From Luteimonas chenhongjianii (GTDB lineage: Bacteria > Pseudomonadota > Gammaproteobacteria > Xanthomonadales > Xanthomonadaceae), in assembly GCF_002327105.1 (NCBI RefSeq), contig NZ_CP023406.1, positions 1,984,001-2,048,000 of the forward strand: 64,000 bases of DNA, read 5' to 3'. Shown here piece after piece: positions 27,275 to 35,101 of this stretch (positions are counted from its first letter, which is position 1; every line of letters starts with the position of its first letter). The position numbers and the translations under genes are program-made. The notes under the pieces are model-generated. The model did no database searches and was not told the origin of the DNA. It worked only from the letters and a program-made list of their open reading frames with translations.

Positions 27275-27385
27275 GCCGCTGGTCTCGCCTACCTGGACTG
27301 GTTGCCCGCACCACGATCATGCAGATCGAGTGTGTTGACGCGGGCGCCTCCGCGTACGGAGGCCGGCTACTCCCCAAGGGGACGC
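27275..27385 (-). ncRNA. yybP-ykoY-type manganese riboswitch in the mntP leader
   Basis: On the minus strand the leader contains TTGGGGAGTAGCC (27377-27365), a short paired arm (GGCCTCCGTACGCGGAGGC), CGTCAACACACTCG, GTGGTGCGGGCAACCAG and then AGGTAGGCGAGACC (27294-27281). The GGGGAGUAGC block at the 5' side and the late 'GGCGAGACC' block are hallmarks of the yybP-ykoY class as I recall it, in which two conserved loops dock to bind Mn2+. The 3' end lies about 75 bases before the mntP ATG, leaving room for an expression platform. Mn2+ would switch the pump on. Confidence 0.85.
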
Positions 27386-27703
27386 GCATGCTAGCAGCGC
27401 GTACGCGCCGATGCACACGTATAGCCCGAGGCATCCAACATAGGTGGAACGATAGAGCCGGGGCGCGTGGACGCCGGGCGTTCCTCAGCAACCTCCGGAC
27501 GCGGGCGCTGCAGCTTCCCCTGCGGTGTCCTGATCGCGCGGCTGCGCGGGCTCGCTTCCGGGCCCACTCCTCTCGAGCTCGTGCACGACTGCTGGTCGGC
27601 CGACAGTACCGCTCTGGCTTCGGAGGCGTGGCTGAAGCCTGTTGGAGACGAGATCTCGCCCGTGGTCGCCTGAAGCCCCCCAGCTAACGGCTCGAATCCA
27701 TCT
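27386..27703. other. Intergenic region upstream of the mntP leader
   Basis: About 320 bases with no gene that I can support. A 68-codon plus-strand frame (27467-27673) lacks a ribosome-binding site and family features. The region should contain the promoter of the riboswitch-mntP transcript. Confidence 0.4.
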
Positions 27704-28015
27704 TCAGCGTTCGGGGTCGCCCGCCTGCTCTTTGCTCGAGGCGGGTTCGGCGCTCGCTTCCATCTCCGCCGACAGCGCCGTGGCTTTAGTCGAGTTCGAT
27801 CGGGTAGGTGCGGGTACCCGCCACGTCTGGATCACGTTGGCCGGCAGATTGAACACGTAGTGCGTCCCCGGGCCATGTTCCAATGCCCGCGCTTTGAAAT
27901 CCTCATCCGTGACGCACGTATCGCAACGGATTGGAGCGGCTTCGAGCGTTGCAGCAGCGCAGAGCCCCGAAAGAGTGAGCGCCCCGACGCTTGCCAGTCG
28001 ATTCAAGCGGTCCAT
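27704..28015 (-). CDS. Small secreted hypothetical protein
   Basis: 103 residues with a Sec signal peptide (MDRLNRLASVGALTLSGLCA, cleavage likely near LEAAPI). The mature part starts with a CxxC pair (IRCDTCVTDEDFKARALEHG) and continues GTHYVFNLPANVIQTWRVPA before a polar Ser/Ala/Glu tail. A strong AAGGAG element lies seven bases before the ATG. The combination of signal peptide, CxxC and good ribosome-binding site supports a genuine periplasmic protein. No family is recognised and it stands alone. Confidence 0.65.
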   Translation of the reverse strand: MDRLNRLASVGALTLSGLCAAATLEAAPIRCDTCVTDEDFKARALEHGPGTHYVFNLPANVIQTWRVPAPTRSNSTKATALSAEMEASAEPASSKEQAGDPER

Positions 28016-28427
28016 GTCCTACTCCTTCGGGGTCCGTAGTGCTGCCGAAGATAGCAGTTGGACTTGTCGGCTTCGCAGAGCAGATTCGGTGGGGCGCGCT
28101 CGGGCGTCGGCCGCCCTGATGTGGCTGTCATGCCGCGCAGGCTTGTTCCACAGGAGCGGTTGTTCGGGGCGTGCAGCAGGTGCCAGACACGAAGACCGGT
28201 TTCAAGGGAGCAGGCCATTGTGGTGGCGGTTAAAGCGTATTCCGCCTTCGCGCATGGCGGTGGCGGGGTTTTGCCTCCGGCGTGTCCCACGCGTGCGGTC
28301 AGGCCGTCTACTGTAGACTCCGGACGTCGGCATCGTTCAGCGCGTGGACTGCCGGCTGCTGTAAGATCCGTTTGGTCAGGAAATGGTCAACCCACCAGCC
28401 TGAAGCCGCTTGAGATCCCAGTTCACC
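28016..28427. other. Intergenic region upstream of tmRNA
   Basis: 412 bases with no supportable gene. It contains the ssrA promoter region; candidate elements include TAAGAT near 28360 and a perfect GTCTAC-T-GTAGAC inverted repeat near 28306-28318. Neither is firmly assignable. Confidence 0.4.
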
Positions 28428-28781
28428 GGGGGTGCCATGGCTTCGACGGGGGTCGCGAAGTTGCCTGGTGCATGCCGAGGGGGCCGCTTTCCTCGTAAAT
28501 CCAGCAGCAAAACTTTAGTTGCCAACGACGACAACTACGCTCTCGCCGCTTAAGGCGTAAGCCCCGAACCCACTTGTGCCCGTGCTCGTGGATGTAGGGT
28601 CATTATCACGGAACCGGCTGTGATGGCTGCCTGTCAGTCACGGCTTAACCAAAGCAGGCTGGTCCCGGGATGCGCTTCGCGCACCGTGCTGTTCCGGGGC
28701 GAGATCCAACGGTGAGCTAAGCATGTAGTACCGGGGATGGAGTGCCTTCGGACGCGGGTTCGATTCCCGCCACCTCCACCA
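28428..28781 (+). ncRNA. ssrA: Transfer-messenger RNA (tmRNA)
   Basis: 354 bases. The 5' end GGGGGTGCCATGGCTTCGAC and 3' end GGTTCGATTCCCGCC-ACCTCC-ACCA form the tRNA-Ala-like domain: GGGGGTG pairs with CACCTCC (one G-T), T-loop TTCGATT, encoded CCA. The tag reading frame runs from GCC 28521 to TAA 28553 and encodes ANDDNYALAA, one residue different from the E. coli tag (ANDENYALAA). Pseudoknot-rich sequence separates the tag from the 3' half. It rescues stalled ribosomes with SmpB, whose gene is 2.3 kb downstream. Confidence 0.97.
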
Positions 28782-28787
28782 TCTTGA

Positions 28788-28815
28788 TGAAAACGGGCCT
28801 TCGGGCCCGTTTTCA
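28788..28815 (+). terminator. Intrinsic terminator of tmRNA
   Basis: TGAAAACGGGCC-TTCG-GGCCCGTTTTCA: a perfect 12-bp stem closed by a TTCG tetraloop, with A-tract before and T-tract within and after the stem, six bases after the tmRNA CCA. It can work in both directions. Confidence 0.93.
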
Positions 28816-28859
28816 TTTCTGCCGCAGTCGGAATCGTCTCGGATCGTTATGCTGTCGTG

Positions 28860-31052
28860 ATGTTCGCGCTCCGTTCACGCCAAGATCCCGCTGGTCGAAA
28901 CCGGTCGAGCTGGCGCCTGCGTCGCAGTCATTTTCTCGCGCTCCTCGTGCTGCTGGGGTCCCTGCTGATGGTGGGCCTCTACGCCCGGGGCGCTGGCGAG
29001 CGCGAGCGCAAGCTCGCCGGAGCGAGCTTCATCGCCGAGGCCGACCAACTCGCAGATACGGTCCGACAGAGACTGCTGCAGTACGAGCTCAGTCTCAGGG
29101 GCGGCGTTGCGCTGCATAGCGCCGCCGTCGATACACCGACTTCGCGTCAGTGGCGGGGTTACGTCGACGGACTCGATATCCGCCGTCAGCTGCCTGGCCT
29201 GATGGGGCTGGGGTATGTGGCGTATCTGGACCCGCACTCGCTCGCCGAGCTCCAGCTGCGCCAGCGCGAGCTGGGCGAGGGGCTATTCACCGTGACGCCG
29301 CGAGGTGTGCGGGAGCGCTACGGCGCGATCCTGTATTTCGAACCCGAGACCGAATCGAGTCGCGCGGGTATCGGCTACGACCAGTACAGCGACCCGGTCC
29401 GGCGTAGTGCGATGGACGCGGCGCGCGACAGTGGCGAAGTGCGGCTCAGTGCCCCCCTGCGCCTGCGGCAGCACGGCCGCGATGGGCAGGAAGGCGTGCT
29501 GATGTTCGCGCCGGTGTATCGCACCGCGCGCCTGCCCGTGTCCGGGGCTGGCCGTGAAACCGCGTTGGTCGGCTGGGTCTACGCCCCGTTCCGGAGCACG
29601 GAGTTTACCGACCGTTCGTTGGTTCCGATCGGGCACGATATTGCGTTCCGCATCGTCGATGTGACCGGGGGCGAGGAGCGTCCGTTGCTCGCGTCCAATG
29701 GCTGGAGCGACGCCGTGGATGCGCGTCCGCTGCACACCCTCAGCCAGCAGCTGTACGGGCGGACCTGGCGTTACGATTTCCAACATGTTGGCGCGCTGAC
29801 CTCGGGCGGCATGCGTGAGCTGCAGGCGACACTGGTGGCCGGTGTCATTGCATCGCTGTTGCTGTTCGCGGTGGTCCTGGCGCTTGCGCGCACCCAGTCG
29901 CGCGCCGAAACGCTCGCCCATCGCCTCAGCGATTCCTACCGGCGCAGCGAGCAGCGCTTCCGCAACGCGATGCGGTATTCGGCGATCGGCATGGTGCTGC
30001 TCGACCGGGAGGGCGTCATCGTCGAAAGCAACCCGGCCATGGCCGAGATCGCGGGGGTCAGCCAAGCGGTGCTGAGCGGGACCAGGTTCCGGAGCTATCT
30101 GGCCGACAGTGGCGACGATGTATCCCGCACCCAGGAGACGCAGGCGCTGCGGGAAGGTGTCTTCCGCAGCAGGCGCCAGCTGCGGCGCCGCGACGGAGAC
30201 CTGCGTGAGGTGCATCTGGCATCGACGCTGATGCCTGGCGAGGAGGAAAGCGATGTTGCCCAGCTGGTACAGGTGGAGGACGTCACCGAGCGCGTGCGTG
30301 CGGAGGCGCAGGTGCATGCGCTCAATCGCACGCTCGAATCCCGCGTCGAGGAGCGCACGCGCGAGCTCACCCAGGCCAACCACGAGCTCGAATCCTTCGC
30401 CTATATCGTGTCGCACGACCTGCGGGCGCCGCTGCGCAGCATCGACGGTTTCGGGCGCATCCTCGCCGAGCGTTACGAAGCGCTGCTGGATGCGCAAGGG
30501 CAGGATTATCTGGCGCGGGTGCGCAACGCTGCCGCGCGCATGGATGGCCTGATCGATGCGCTGCTGATGATGTCGAGGATCAGCCGCGGCGAGTTCAGGC
30601 GTTCGCCTCTGGATCTGAGCCGCATGGCCAGCGAGGTGATCACGGAACTGAGACAGACCGAGCCCGGGCGCGACGTGACTGTGCGCATTGCCCCGGGACT
30701 GCAGGCCGAGGGCGATGCGGCCCTGGTGCGCAACCTGCTCGAGAACCTGCTCGGCAATGCGTGGAAATTCACCGCCAATACCGAGCGCGCGACCATCGAA
30801 TTCGGCAGCGAGCCGGGCGGCATCTTCTACGTGACCGACAACGGCGCGGGCTTCAACAGCGAGTACGCCGGCAAGCTGTTCCGTCCGTTCCAGCGCCTGC
30901 ATCGCGACGACGAATTCAAGGGGCACGGTGTGGGTCTGGCCTCCGTGCGCCGCATCGTCGAGCGCCATGGCGGCACGATCGAAGCCAGCGGACAGCCGGG
31001 AGCCGGCGCGACATTCCGCTTCACACTGGCGCCAACCCCGCGCGCCACGTAA
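28860..31052 (+). CDS. CHASE-PAS sensor histidine kinase
   Basis: 730 residues. TM1 (about 22-42, SHFLALLVLLGSLLMVGLYA), a periplasmic CHASE domain (about 75-290: GLMGLGYVAYLDPHSLAELQ, ILYFEPETESSRAGIGYDQY), TM2 (about 320-342, LVAGVIASLLLFAVVLALA), a PAS domain (about 365-480: RNAMRYSAIGMVLLDREGVI), a short coiled linker, then HisKA with phospho-acceptor His near residue 519 in FAYIVSHDLRAPLRSIDGFG and an HATPase domain (NLLENLLGNAWKFT, YVTDNGAGFNSEYAGKLFRP, GHGVGLASVRRIVERHGG). The C-terminal kinase resembles phytochrome-type kinases. No receiver domain and no adjacent response regulator, so it is an orphan. No Shine-Dalgarno precedes the ATG at 28860; the GTG three bases earlier is an alternative. 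Confidence 0.87.
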   Translation: MFALRSRQDPAGRNRSSWRLRRSHFLALLVLLGSLLMVGLYARGAGERERKLAGASFIAEADQLADTVRQRLLQYELSLRGGVALHSAAVDTPTSRQWRGYVDGLDIRRQLPGLMGLGYVAYLDPHSLAELQLRQRELGEGLFTVTPRGVRERYGAILYFEPETESSRAGIGYDQYSDPVRRSAMDAARDSGEVRLSAPLRLRQHGRDGQEGVLMFAPVYRTARLPVSGAGRETALVGWVYAPFRSTEFTDRSLVPIGHDIAFRIVDVTGGEERPLLASNGWSDAVDARPLHTLSQQLYGRTWRYDFQHVGALTSGGMRELQATLVAGVIASLLLFAVVLALARTQSRAETLAHRLSDSYRRSEQRFRNAMRYSAIGMVLLDREGVIVESNPAMAEIAGVSQAVLSGTRFRSYLADSGDDVSRTQETQALREGVFRSRRQLRRRDGDLREVHLASTLMPGEEESDVAQLVQVEDVTERVRAEAQVHALNRTLESRVEERTRELTQANHELESFAYIVSHDLRAPLRSIDGFGRILAERYEALLDAQGQDYLARVRNAAARMDGLIDALLMMSRISRGEFRRSPLDLSRMASEVITELRQTEPGRDVTVRIAPGLQAEGDAALVRNLLENLLGNAWKFTANTERATIEFGSEPGGIFYVTDNGAGFNSEYAGKLFRPFQRLHRDDEFKGHGVGLASVRRIVERHGGTIEASGQPGAGATFRFTLAPTPRAT

Positions 31053-31076
31053 TGACGGCCGCGGGGGTGGCGAGGC

Positions 31077-31577
31077 TCAGGCGTTCTTGTTGTGCGCCCG
31101 CATCGCGCGCTGCTTGTCCCGCGCCCAGTCGCGATCGCGTTCGGCGTCGCGCTTGTCGTGTTTCTGCTTGCCCTTGGCGAGCGCGATCTCGGCCTTGATC
31201 TTGTTGCCCTTCCAGTAGAGCGCCGTCGGCACCACGGTGTAGCCGTCGCGCTGCACGCGGCCGATCAGTGTGTCGATCTCCCGGCGGTGCAGCAGCAGCT
31301 TGCGCGTGCGGTGCGCATCGGCGACCACGTGCGTCGAGGCCTGGATCAGCGGCGTGATCTGCGCGCCGACCAGAAACAGCTCGCCGCGGAGCACGACCGC
31401 GTAGCTGTCGCCGATGTTGGCCCGTCCCGCGCGGATCGCCTTGAGTTCCCAGCCCTGCAGCGCGAGACCCGCCTCGAATCGATCCTCGAGCTGGTATTCG
31501 TGCCGAGCGCGTTTGTTCAGCGCGATGGTGCCCGTGCTGTTTGCCTTATCCTTGCCGCCACCGCTTTTCTTGCTCAT
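31077..31577 (-). CDS. smpB: SsrA-binding protein SmpB
   Basis: 166 residues; binds the tRNA-like domain of tmRNA and delivers it to stalled ribosomes. Landmarks are [80 protein letters not shown] and the basic C-terminal tail ([20 protein letters not shown]) that reads the empty mRNA channel. Length is typical. It converges with the CHASE kinase (24-base gap) and diverges from ratA. Confidence 0.97.
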   Translation of the reverse strand: MSKKSGGGKDKANSTGTIALNKRARHEYQLEDRFEAGLALQGWELKAIRAGRANIGDSYAVVLRGELFLVGAQITPLIQASTHVVADAHRTRKLLLHRREIDTLIGRVQRDGYTVVPTALYWKGNKIKAEIALAKGKQKHDKRDAERDRDWARDKQRAMRAHNKNA

Positions 31578-31615
31578 CCGTCCATTGTCTCCGAAGCAGC
31601 TTCCCCAGGCGAGTC

Positions 31616-32050
31616 ATGCCCAAGATTGAACGTAGTGCCCTTGTCGGGCATCCCCCCGAACGCATGTATGCGCTGGTCAATGATGTGGCCGCCTATCCGC
31701 GCCGCTTTGCCTGGTGCGACGCCGCCGAGATCCAGGAGGACTCGGAATCGCGCATGGTTGCGCGGCTCGATCTCGGGCTTGGCGCCTTGCGCACGTGGTT
31801 CACGACTGAAAACACCCTCTCGCCACCCGACTCGATCGACATGCAGTTGCGCGATGGTCCCTTCAAGTCGCTGCACGGGCGGTGGACCTTCCAGGCGCTG
31901 GGCGAGGGCGGCAGCAAGGTCACGCTGCTGCTCGAATTCGAACCCCGGAGCCGCCTGCTGCTGCCCGCGTTGACTCTGGGCTTCCAGGGCCTGGCGGATC
32001 GCATGGTCAACGACTTCGTCCGCGTTGCCGATCGCGAGAACGCCGGGTGA
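31616..32050 (+). CDS. ratA: RatA/Coq10-like START-domain protein
   Basis: 144 residues with the START/polyketide-cyclase fold: MPKIERSALVGHPPERMYAL, VNDVAAYPRRFAWCDAAEIQ, LDLGLGALRTWFTTENTL and LTLGFQGLADRMVNDFVRVA. Known as RatA (proposed ribosome-association toxin) in E. coli and as Coq10, a ubiquinone-chaperone, in mitochondria. The conserved position divergent from smpB and coupled to rnfH is the usual gammaproteobacterial arrangement. The stop overlaps the GTG of the next gene (GTGA). Confidence 0.92.
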   Translation: MPKIERSALVGHPPERMYALVNDVAAYPRRFAWCDAAEIQEDSESRMVARLDLGLGALRTWFTTENTLSPPDSIDMQLRDGPFKSLHGRWTFQALGEGGSKVTLLLEFEPRSRLLLPALTLGFQGLADRMVNDFVRVADRENAG

Positions 32051-32331
32051 AACAGGTGCACGTGGTCCGGGCCTGGCCCGGGCGCCATATGGACTGGACC
32101 TTGTCGCTGGATGCGCAGGCCACGGTCGCCGAGGCCGTGGCGACGATCCGGGCTTCATGTCCGGAAGCGCTCGAGGCCGTGGTCGGCTACGCCGTATTCG
32201 GACTCCGCGTGCAGCCATCCACGGAGCTGCACGATGGGGACCGCCTCGAGCTGCTGGAAGCGCTGAAAGCCGATCCCAAGGACGCACGCCGGCGACGCGC
32301 CGCAGCCAGTCGCGAGGGGCGCGACCGCTGA
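32047..32331 (+). CDS. rnfH: RnfH-family ubiquitin-like protein
   Basis: 94 residues, GTG start overlapping the ratA stop by four bases. Beta-grasp fold pattern of the RnfH/RatB (UPF0125) family: VHVVRAWPGRHMDWTLSLDA, ATVAEAVATIRASCPEALEA, VVGYAVFGLRVQPSTELHDG and the conserved ending DGDRLELLEALKADPKDARR(RRA). Function is not established; the ratA-rnfH pair is widely conserved. The 3' end faces bamE with only seven bases between stops. Confidence 0.9.
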   Translation: MKQVHVVRAWPGRHMDWTLSLDAQATVAEAVATIRASCPEALEAVVGYAVFGLRVQPSTELHDGDRLELLEALKADPKDARRRRAAASREGRDR

Positions 32332-32338
32332 GGCTGGA

Positions 32339-32719
32339 TCAGCGGCGGTTCTTTTCGCGGGGCAGGTTGCCGAACTTGCGCATCTGCGCGGCGAGTTCTT
32401 CATCGCGCTTGGGGAAATAGTCGCCTTCCCAGCGCGCGAGCTGATCGTTCTCGAAGAACACGGTGAAATTCTTCACCTCGGTACGGCCACGCCGGTCCAC
32501 GCGTTCGGATGCGGTGTAATCCCAGCGCTGGTGATGGAAGGGGTCGGAAATCGACGGCGTGCCCAGCAGCGCTTCGACCTGCGCCTTGCCCATGCCCACC
32601 TGCAACTGCTCGACGGCGGACCCATCGATCAGGTTGCCCTGGTAGATCGGCTGCTTGTAGAGCACGCCACAACCGGCGGTGGCCAGGGCGAGAACCGGTA
32701 CGAGGAGAAGCTTGTGCAT
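32339..32719 (-). CDS. bamE: Outer membrane protein assembly factor BamE (SmpA/OmlA lipoprotein)
   Basis: 126 residues. Lipoprotein signal peptide MHKLLLVPVLALATAGCGVL with lipobox ATAGC, then KQPIYQGNLIDGSAVEQLQV, GMGKAQVEALLGTPSISDPF and WDYTASERVDRRGRTEVKNF, the SmpA/OmlA fold. Part of the BAM complex that inserts beta-barrels into the outer membrane. In Xanthomonas the gene is called omlA and lies divergent from fur, exactly as here. The C-terminus is a basic tail (MRKFGNLPREKNRR). Confidence 0.95.
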   Translation of the reverse strand: MHKLLLVPVLALATAGCGVLYKQPIYQGNLIDGSAVEQLQVGMGKAQVEALLGTPSISDPFHHQRWDYTASERVDRRGRTEVKNFTVFFENDQLARWEGDYFPKRDEELAAQMRKFGNLPREKNRR

Positions 32720-32837
32720 GGCGTGGGAGACGGCCTTGGATGACCGGCCGATGATACACTGCGCAGACGCCGCGACCGCGATTCAGGCAGCTGGCGTTCA
32801 CCGCCAGTGGAATGCCGGCCTGTACCTGGAGACACCC

Positions 32838-33242
32838 ATGGAATCGCTCGACCTGCGCAAGGCCGGACTCAAAGTGACCCATCCGCGGATGCGGATCCTG
32901 CAACTGCTCGAACACCGCACGCCGCGGCAGCACATGACCGCCGAGGACATCTATCGGCAGTTGCTCGACCAGGGCGACGAGATCGGTCTGGCCACCGTCT
33001 ATCGCGTGCTGACCCAGTTCGAAGCCGCCGGCCTCGTGCTCAAGCACAACTTCGAGGGCGGCCACGCCGTCTACGAACTCGATCGCGGCGGCCACCACGA
33101 CCATATGGTCGATGTAGACACCGGCAAGATCATCGAGTTCGAAAGTGCCGAGATCGAGGAGCTGCAGCGGCAGATCGCCGAGCAGTACGGCTACATCCTC
33201 GAAGAGCATTCGCTGGTGCTCTACGTGCGCAAGAAGCGCTGA
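32838..33242 (+). CDS. fur: Ferric uptake regulator Fur
   Basis: 134 residues. N-terminal winged helix (LRKAGLKVTHPRMRILQLLE, MTAEDIYRQLLDQGDEIGLA, TVYRVLTQFEAAGLVLKHNF) and C-terminal metal-binding domain with HAVYELDRGGHHDHMVDVD (HHDH regulatory site) and the acidic EFESAEIEELQRQIAEQYGY. It lacks the CxxC structural-zinc pair of E. coli Fur: after HHDH the sequence reads MVDVDTGK without Cys, as in other Xanthomonad Fur proteins. Iron-loaded Fur represses iron-uptake genes. CTGGAGA provides the ribosome-binding site. Divergent from bamE. Confidence 0.95.
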   Translation: MESLDLRKAGLKVTHPRMRILQLLEHRTPRQHMTAEDIYRQLLDQGDEIGLATVYRVLTQFEAAGLVLKHNFEGGHAVYELDRGGHHDHMVDVDTGKIIEFESAEIEELQRQIAEQYGYILEEHSLVLYVRKKR

Positions 33243-33261
33243 GCCAGCGCGGCATCGACCG

Positions 33262-33282
33262 GCGCGCGCTGTCCTCGCGCGC
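33262..33282. terminator. GC-rich hairpin between convergent fur and recN
   Basis: GCGCGCG - CTGTCCT - CGCGCGC followed by TTT on the plus strand. A 7-bp perfect stem in the 51-base gap between the fur and recN stops; the T-run is short, so a shared modest terminator is inferred. Confidence 0.45.
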
Positions 33283-33293
33283 TTTCCCCTCGA

Positions 33294-34979
33294 TCAGACG
33301 TCCGCAGTCGCCAGCAGCTTGCGCGCCGCCGCGCGAGCTTCCTTGCTGATCTCCACGCCGCCGAGCATCCGCGCCAGTTCCTCGGCGCGCTCGCGGTCGT
33401 CGAGCCTCGACACCCGGCTCTCCGTCGCGCCATCGCTCGCGGCCTTGTGCACGCGGTAGTGCGCATGGCCTTTCGCGGCAACCTGCGGCAGATGGGTCAC
33501 GCACAGCACCTGGCGCCCGGCACCGAGCGCACGGAGCTTGCGGCCGACGATATCGGCCACCGCGCCGCCGATCCCGGAATCGACCTCGTCGAACACCATG
33601 GTCGGCACCGCGTCGCTTCCGAGCGCGGCGACTTCGATCGCCAGCGAAATGCGCGAGAGCTCACCGCCCGAGGCGACCTTGCGCAGCGGGCGTGGCGGCT
33701 GCCCGGCGTTCGCGGACACCATGAACTCCACGCGTTCGGCGCCTTGCGGATCGGGACGGGTAGCGTCGAGCGCTTCGACCGCCACCTCGAACACGCCACC
33801 GCCCATGCCGAGCTCGTGGATAAGGGAAGTGGTCGCACTCGACAGCGACTTGGCTGCGCTGCGCCGGGCGGCGCCCAGGCGGTCGGCGGCCGCACGCCAG
33901 CGCGCCATCGCCGCCTCGATCTCGTCGTCGAGTTGCAGCAGGCGCTCGCCGGCGCCTTCGAGCTGGTCGAGCTCGGCGCTCAGGCGCGCCTGTACATCGG
34001 CGAGCTCCTCGGGCGTGACCCGGTGCTTGCGCGCGAGCTCGTGCAGGCGGACAAGCCGCTGCTCCAGCGTCGCCAGCTGTCCGGGATCGATGTCGAGATC
34101 GTCACGGACCTGGTCGAGCAGCAGCGTGGCTTCGTCGAGCTGGATCGCGGCGGCATCGAGCAGTGCATCCACCTCGCCCAGGCGCGGCTCGTGCGCGCGC
34201 ATCCGGCCCAGCTCGTGGCGCAGCGTCTGCAGGGCCTGCGGCAGGCCGAAGGCGTCGTCGCCGCGCATGCGTTCGAGTGCGGAATCGCAGGCCTGGATCA
34301 GGCCGGCCGCGTTGGCCTGCCGCCGATGGGCTGCGAACAGCTCCGCGACCGCCTCGGCATCGAGGGCCTCCTCCTGGAGTTCCCCGAGCTGGTGGCGCAG
34401 CCAGTCGCGTCGCTCCTCCACATCACCGATGCCGGCGAGGGCTTCGCGCTCCTCGTGCAGCGCGCGCCAGGCCTGCGTGCAGGCGCGCACCTCGGCAAGC
34501 AGGGCGCCATTGCCGGCCTGCGCGTCCAGCAGGGCGAGCTGGCTGCCGCGGGCGAGCAGGGCCTGGTGTTCGTGCTGACCATGGATCTCCACCAGATGCC
34601 CGGCCAGTTCGCCGAGCTGGGCGATCGTTGCCGGCCGTCCATTGATCCAGGCGCGCGAGCCGCCGTCAGCGCGCAGGGTGCGGCGCAGCTGGCAGACCAT
34701 TCCATTTCCGATCCCGCCGTCGTCGAGTTCGTTGTCCTGCAGCCAGCGCAGCGCGGGGGCGGCGTCCTCGAGCGAGAACTCCGCGTGCAGCTCGGCGCGT
34801 TCAGCGCCGTGACGCACGATCCCGCTGTCGGCGCGCTGGCCGGACAGGAACCCGAGCGCGTCGACCAGCAGCGACTTGCCGGCGCCGGTCTCGCCCGAAA
34901 TGACGGTCAGGCCCGGGCCGAACTCCAGGTCGGACTGGCTGGCGACGGCGAAATTGCGGATGGCGAGATGGGTCAGCAT
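33294..34979 (-). CDS. recN: DNA repair protein RecN
   Basis: 561 residues, SMC-like ATPase that acts early in double-strand-break repair. Walker A ISGETGAGKSLLVDALGFLS (about 27-46), long coiled-coil arms (about 150-360, e.g. ERRDWLRHQLGELQEEALDA), ABC signature KVASGGELSRISLAIEVAAL, Walker B TMVFDEVDSGIGGAVADIVG and the H-loop VLCVTHLPQVAAKGHAHYRV. Start MLTHLAIRNFAVASQSDLEF fits the family. No LexA-type operator was obvious in the short space before the gene. Divergent from hrcA. Confidence 0.96.
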   Translation of the reverse strand: MLTHLAIRNFAVASQSDLEFGPGLTVISGETGAGKSLLVDALGFLSGQRADSGIVRHGAERAELHAEFSLEDAAPALRWLQDNELDDGGIGNGMVCQLRRTLRADGGSRAWINGRPATIAQLGELAGHLVEIHGQHEHQALLARGSQLALLDAQAGNGALLAEVRACTQAWRALHEEREALAGIGDVEERRDWLRHQLGELQEEALDAEAVAELFAAHRRQANAAGLIQACDSALERMRGDDAFGLPQALQTLRHELGRMRAHEPRLGEVDALLDAAAIQLDEATLLLDQVRDDLDIDPGQLATLEQRLVRLHELARKHRVTPEELADVQARLSAELDQLEGAGERLLQLDDEIEAAMARWRAAADRLGAARRSAAKSLSSATTSLIHELGMGGGVFEVAVEALDATRPDPQGAERVEFMVSANAGQPPRPLRKVASGGELSRISLAIEVAALGSDAVPTMVFDEVDSGIGGAVADIVGRKLRALGAGRQVLCVTHLPQVAAKGHAHYRVHKAASDGATESRVSRLDDRERAEELARMLGGVEISKEARAAARKLLATADV

Positions 34980-35101
34980 GGTTGCGGATTGTGCCTTGGC
35001 GTGCCGTGGGCGGATAGCGGAACGCTTGATACCGGGCCTCCGTCTCACAGTCGGAGAACGCCGCGCTTGCGTCGCCGCTTGGCGCACCGTATACCGCCCC
35101 C

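Noticed and set aside
27467..27673. Plus-strand 68-codon frame upstream of the mntP leader
   Set aside because: No ribosome-binding site, no family features and atypical composition; treated as chance.
28003..28290. Minus-strand 95-codon frame between the secreted-protein gene and tmRNA
   Set aside because: It overlaps the start and ribosome-binding site of the secreted-protein gene, and its translation has no coherent fold signal.
35010..35060. CTTGAT followed by CCGTCTCA before hrcA as a second sigma-32 promoter
   Set aside because: The second block matches the CCCCAT consensus poorly, so it was not annotated.
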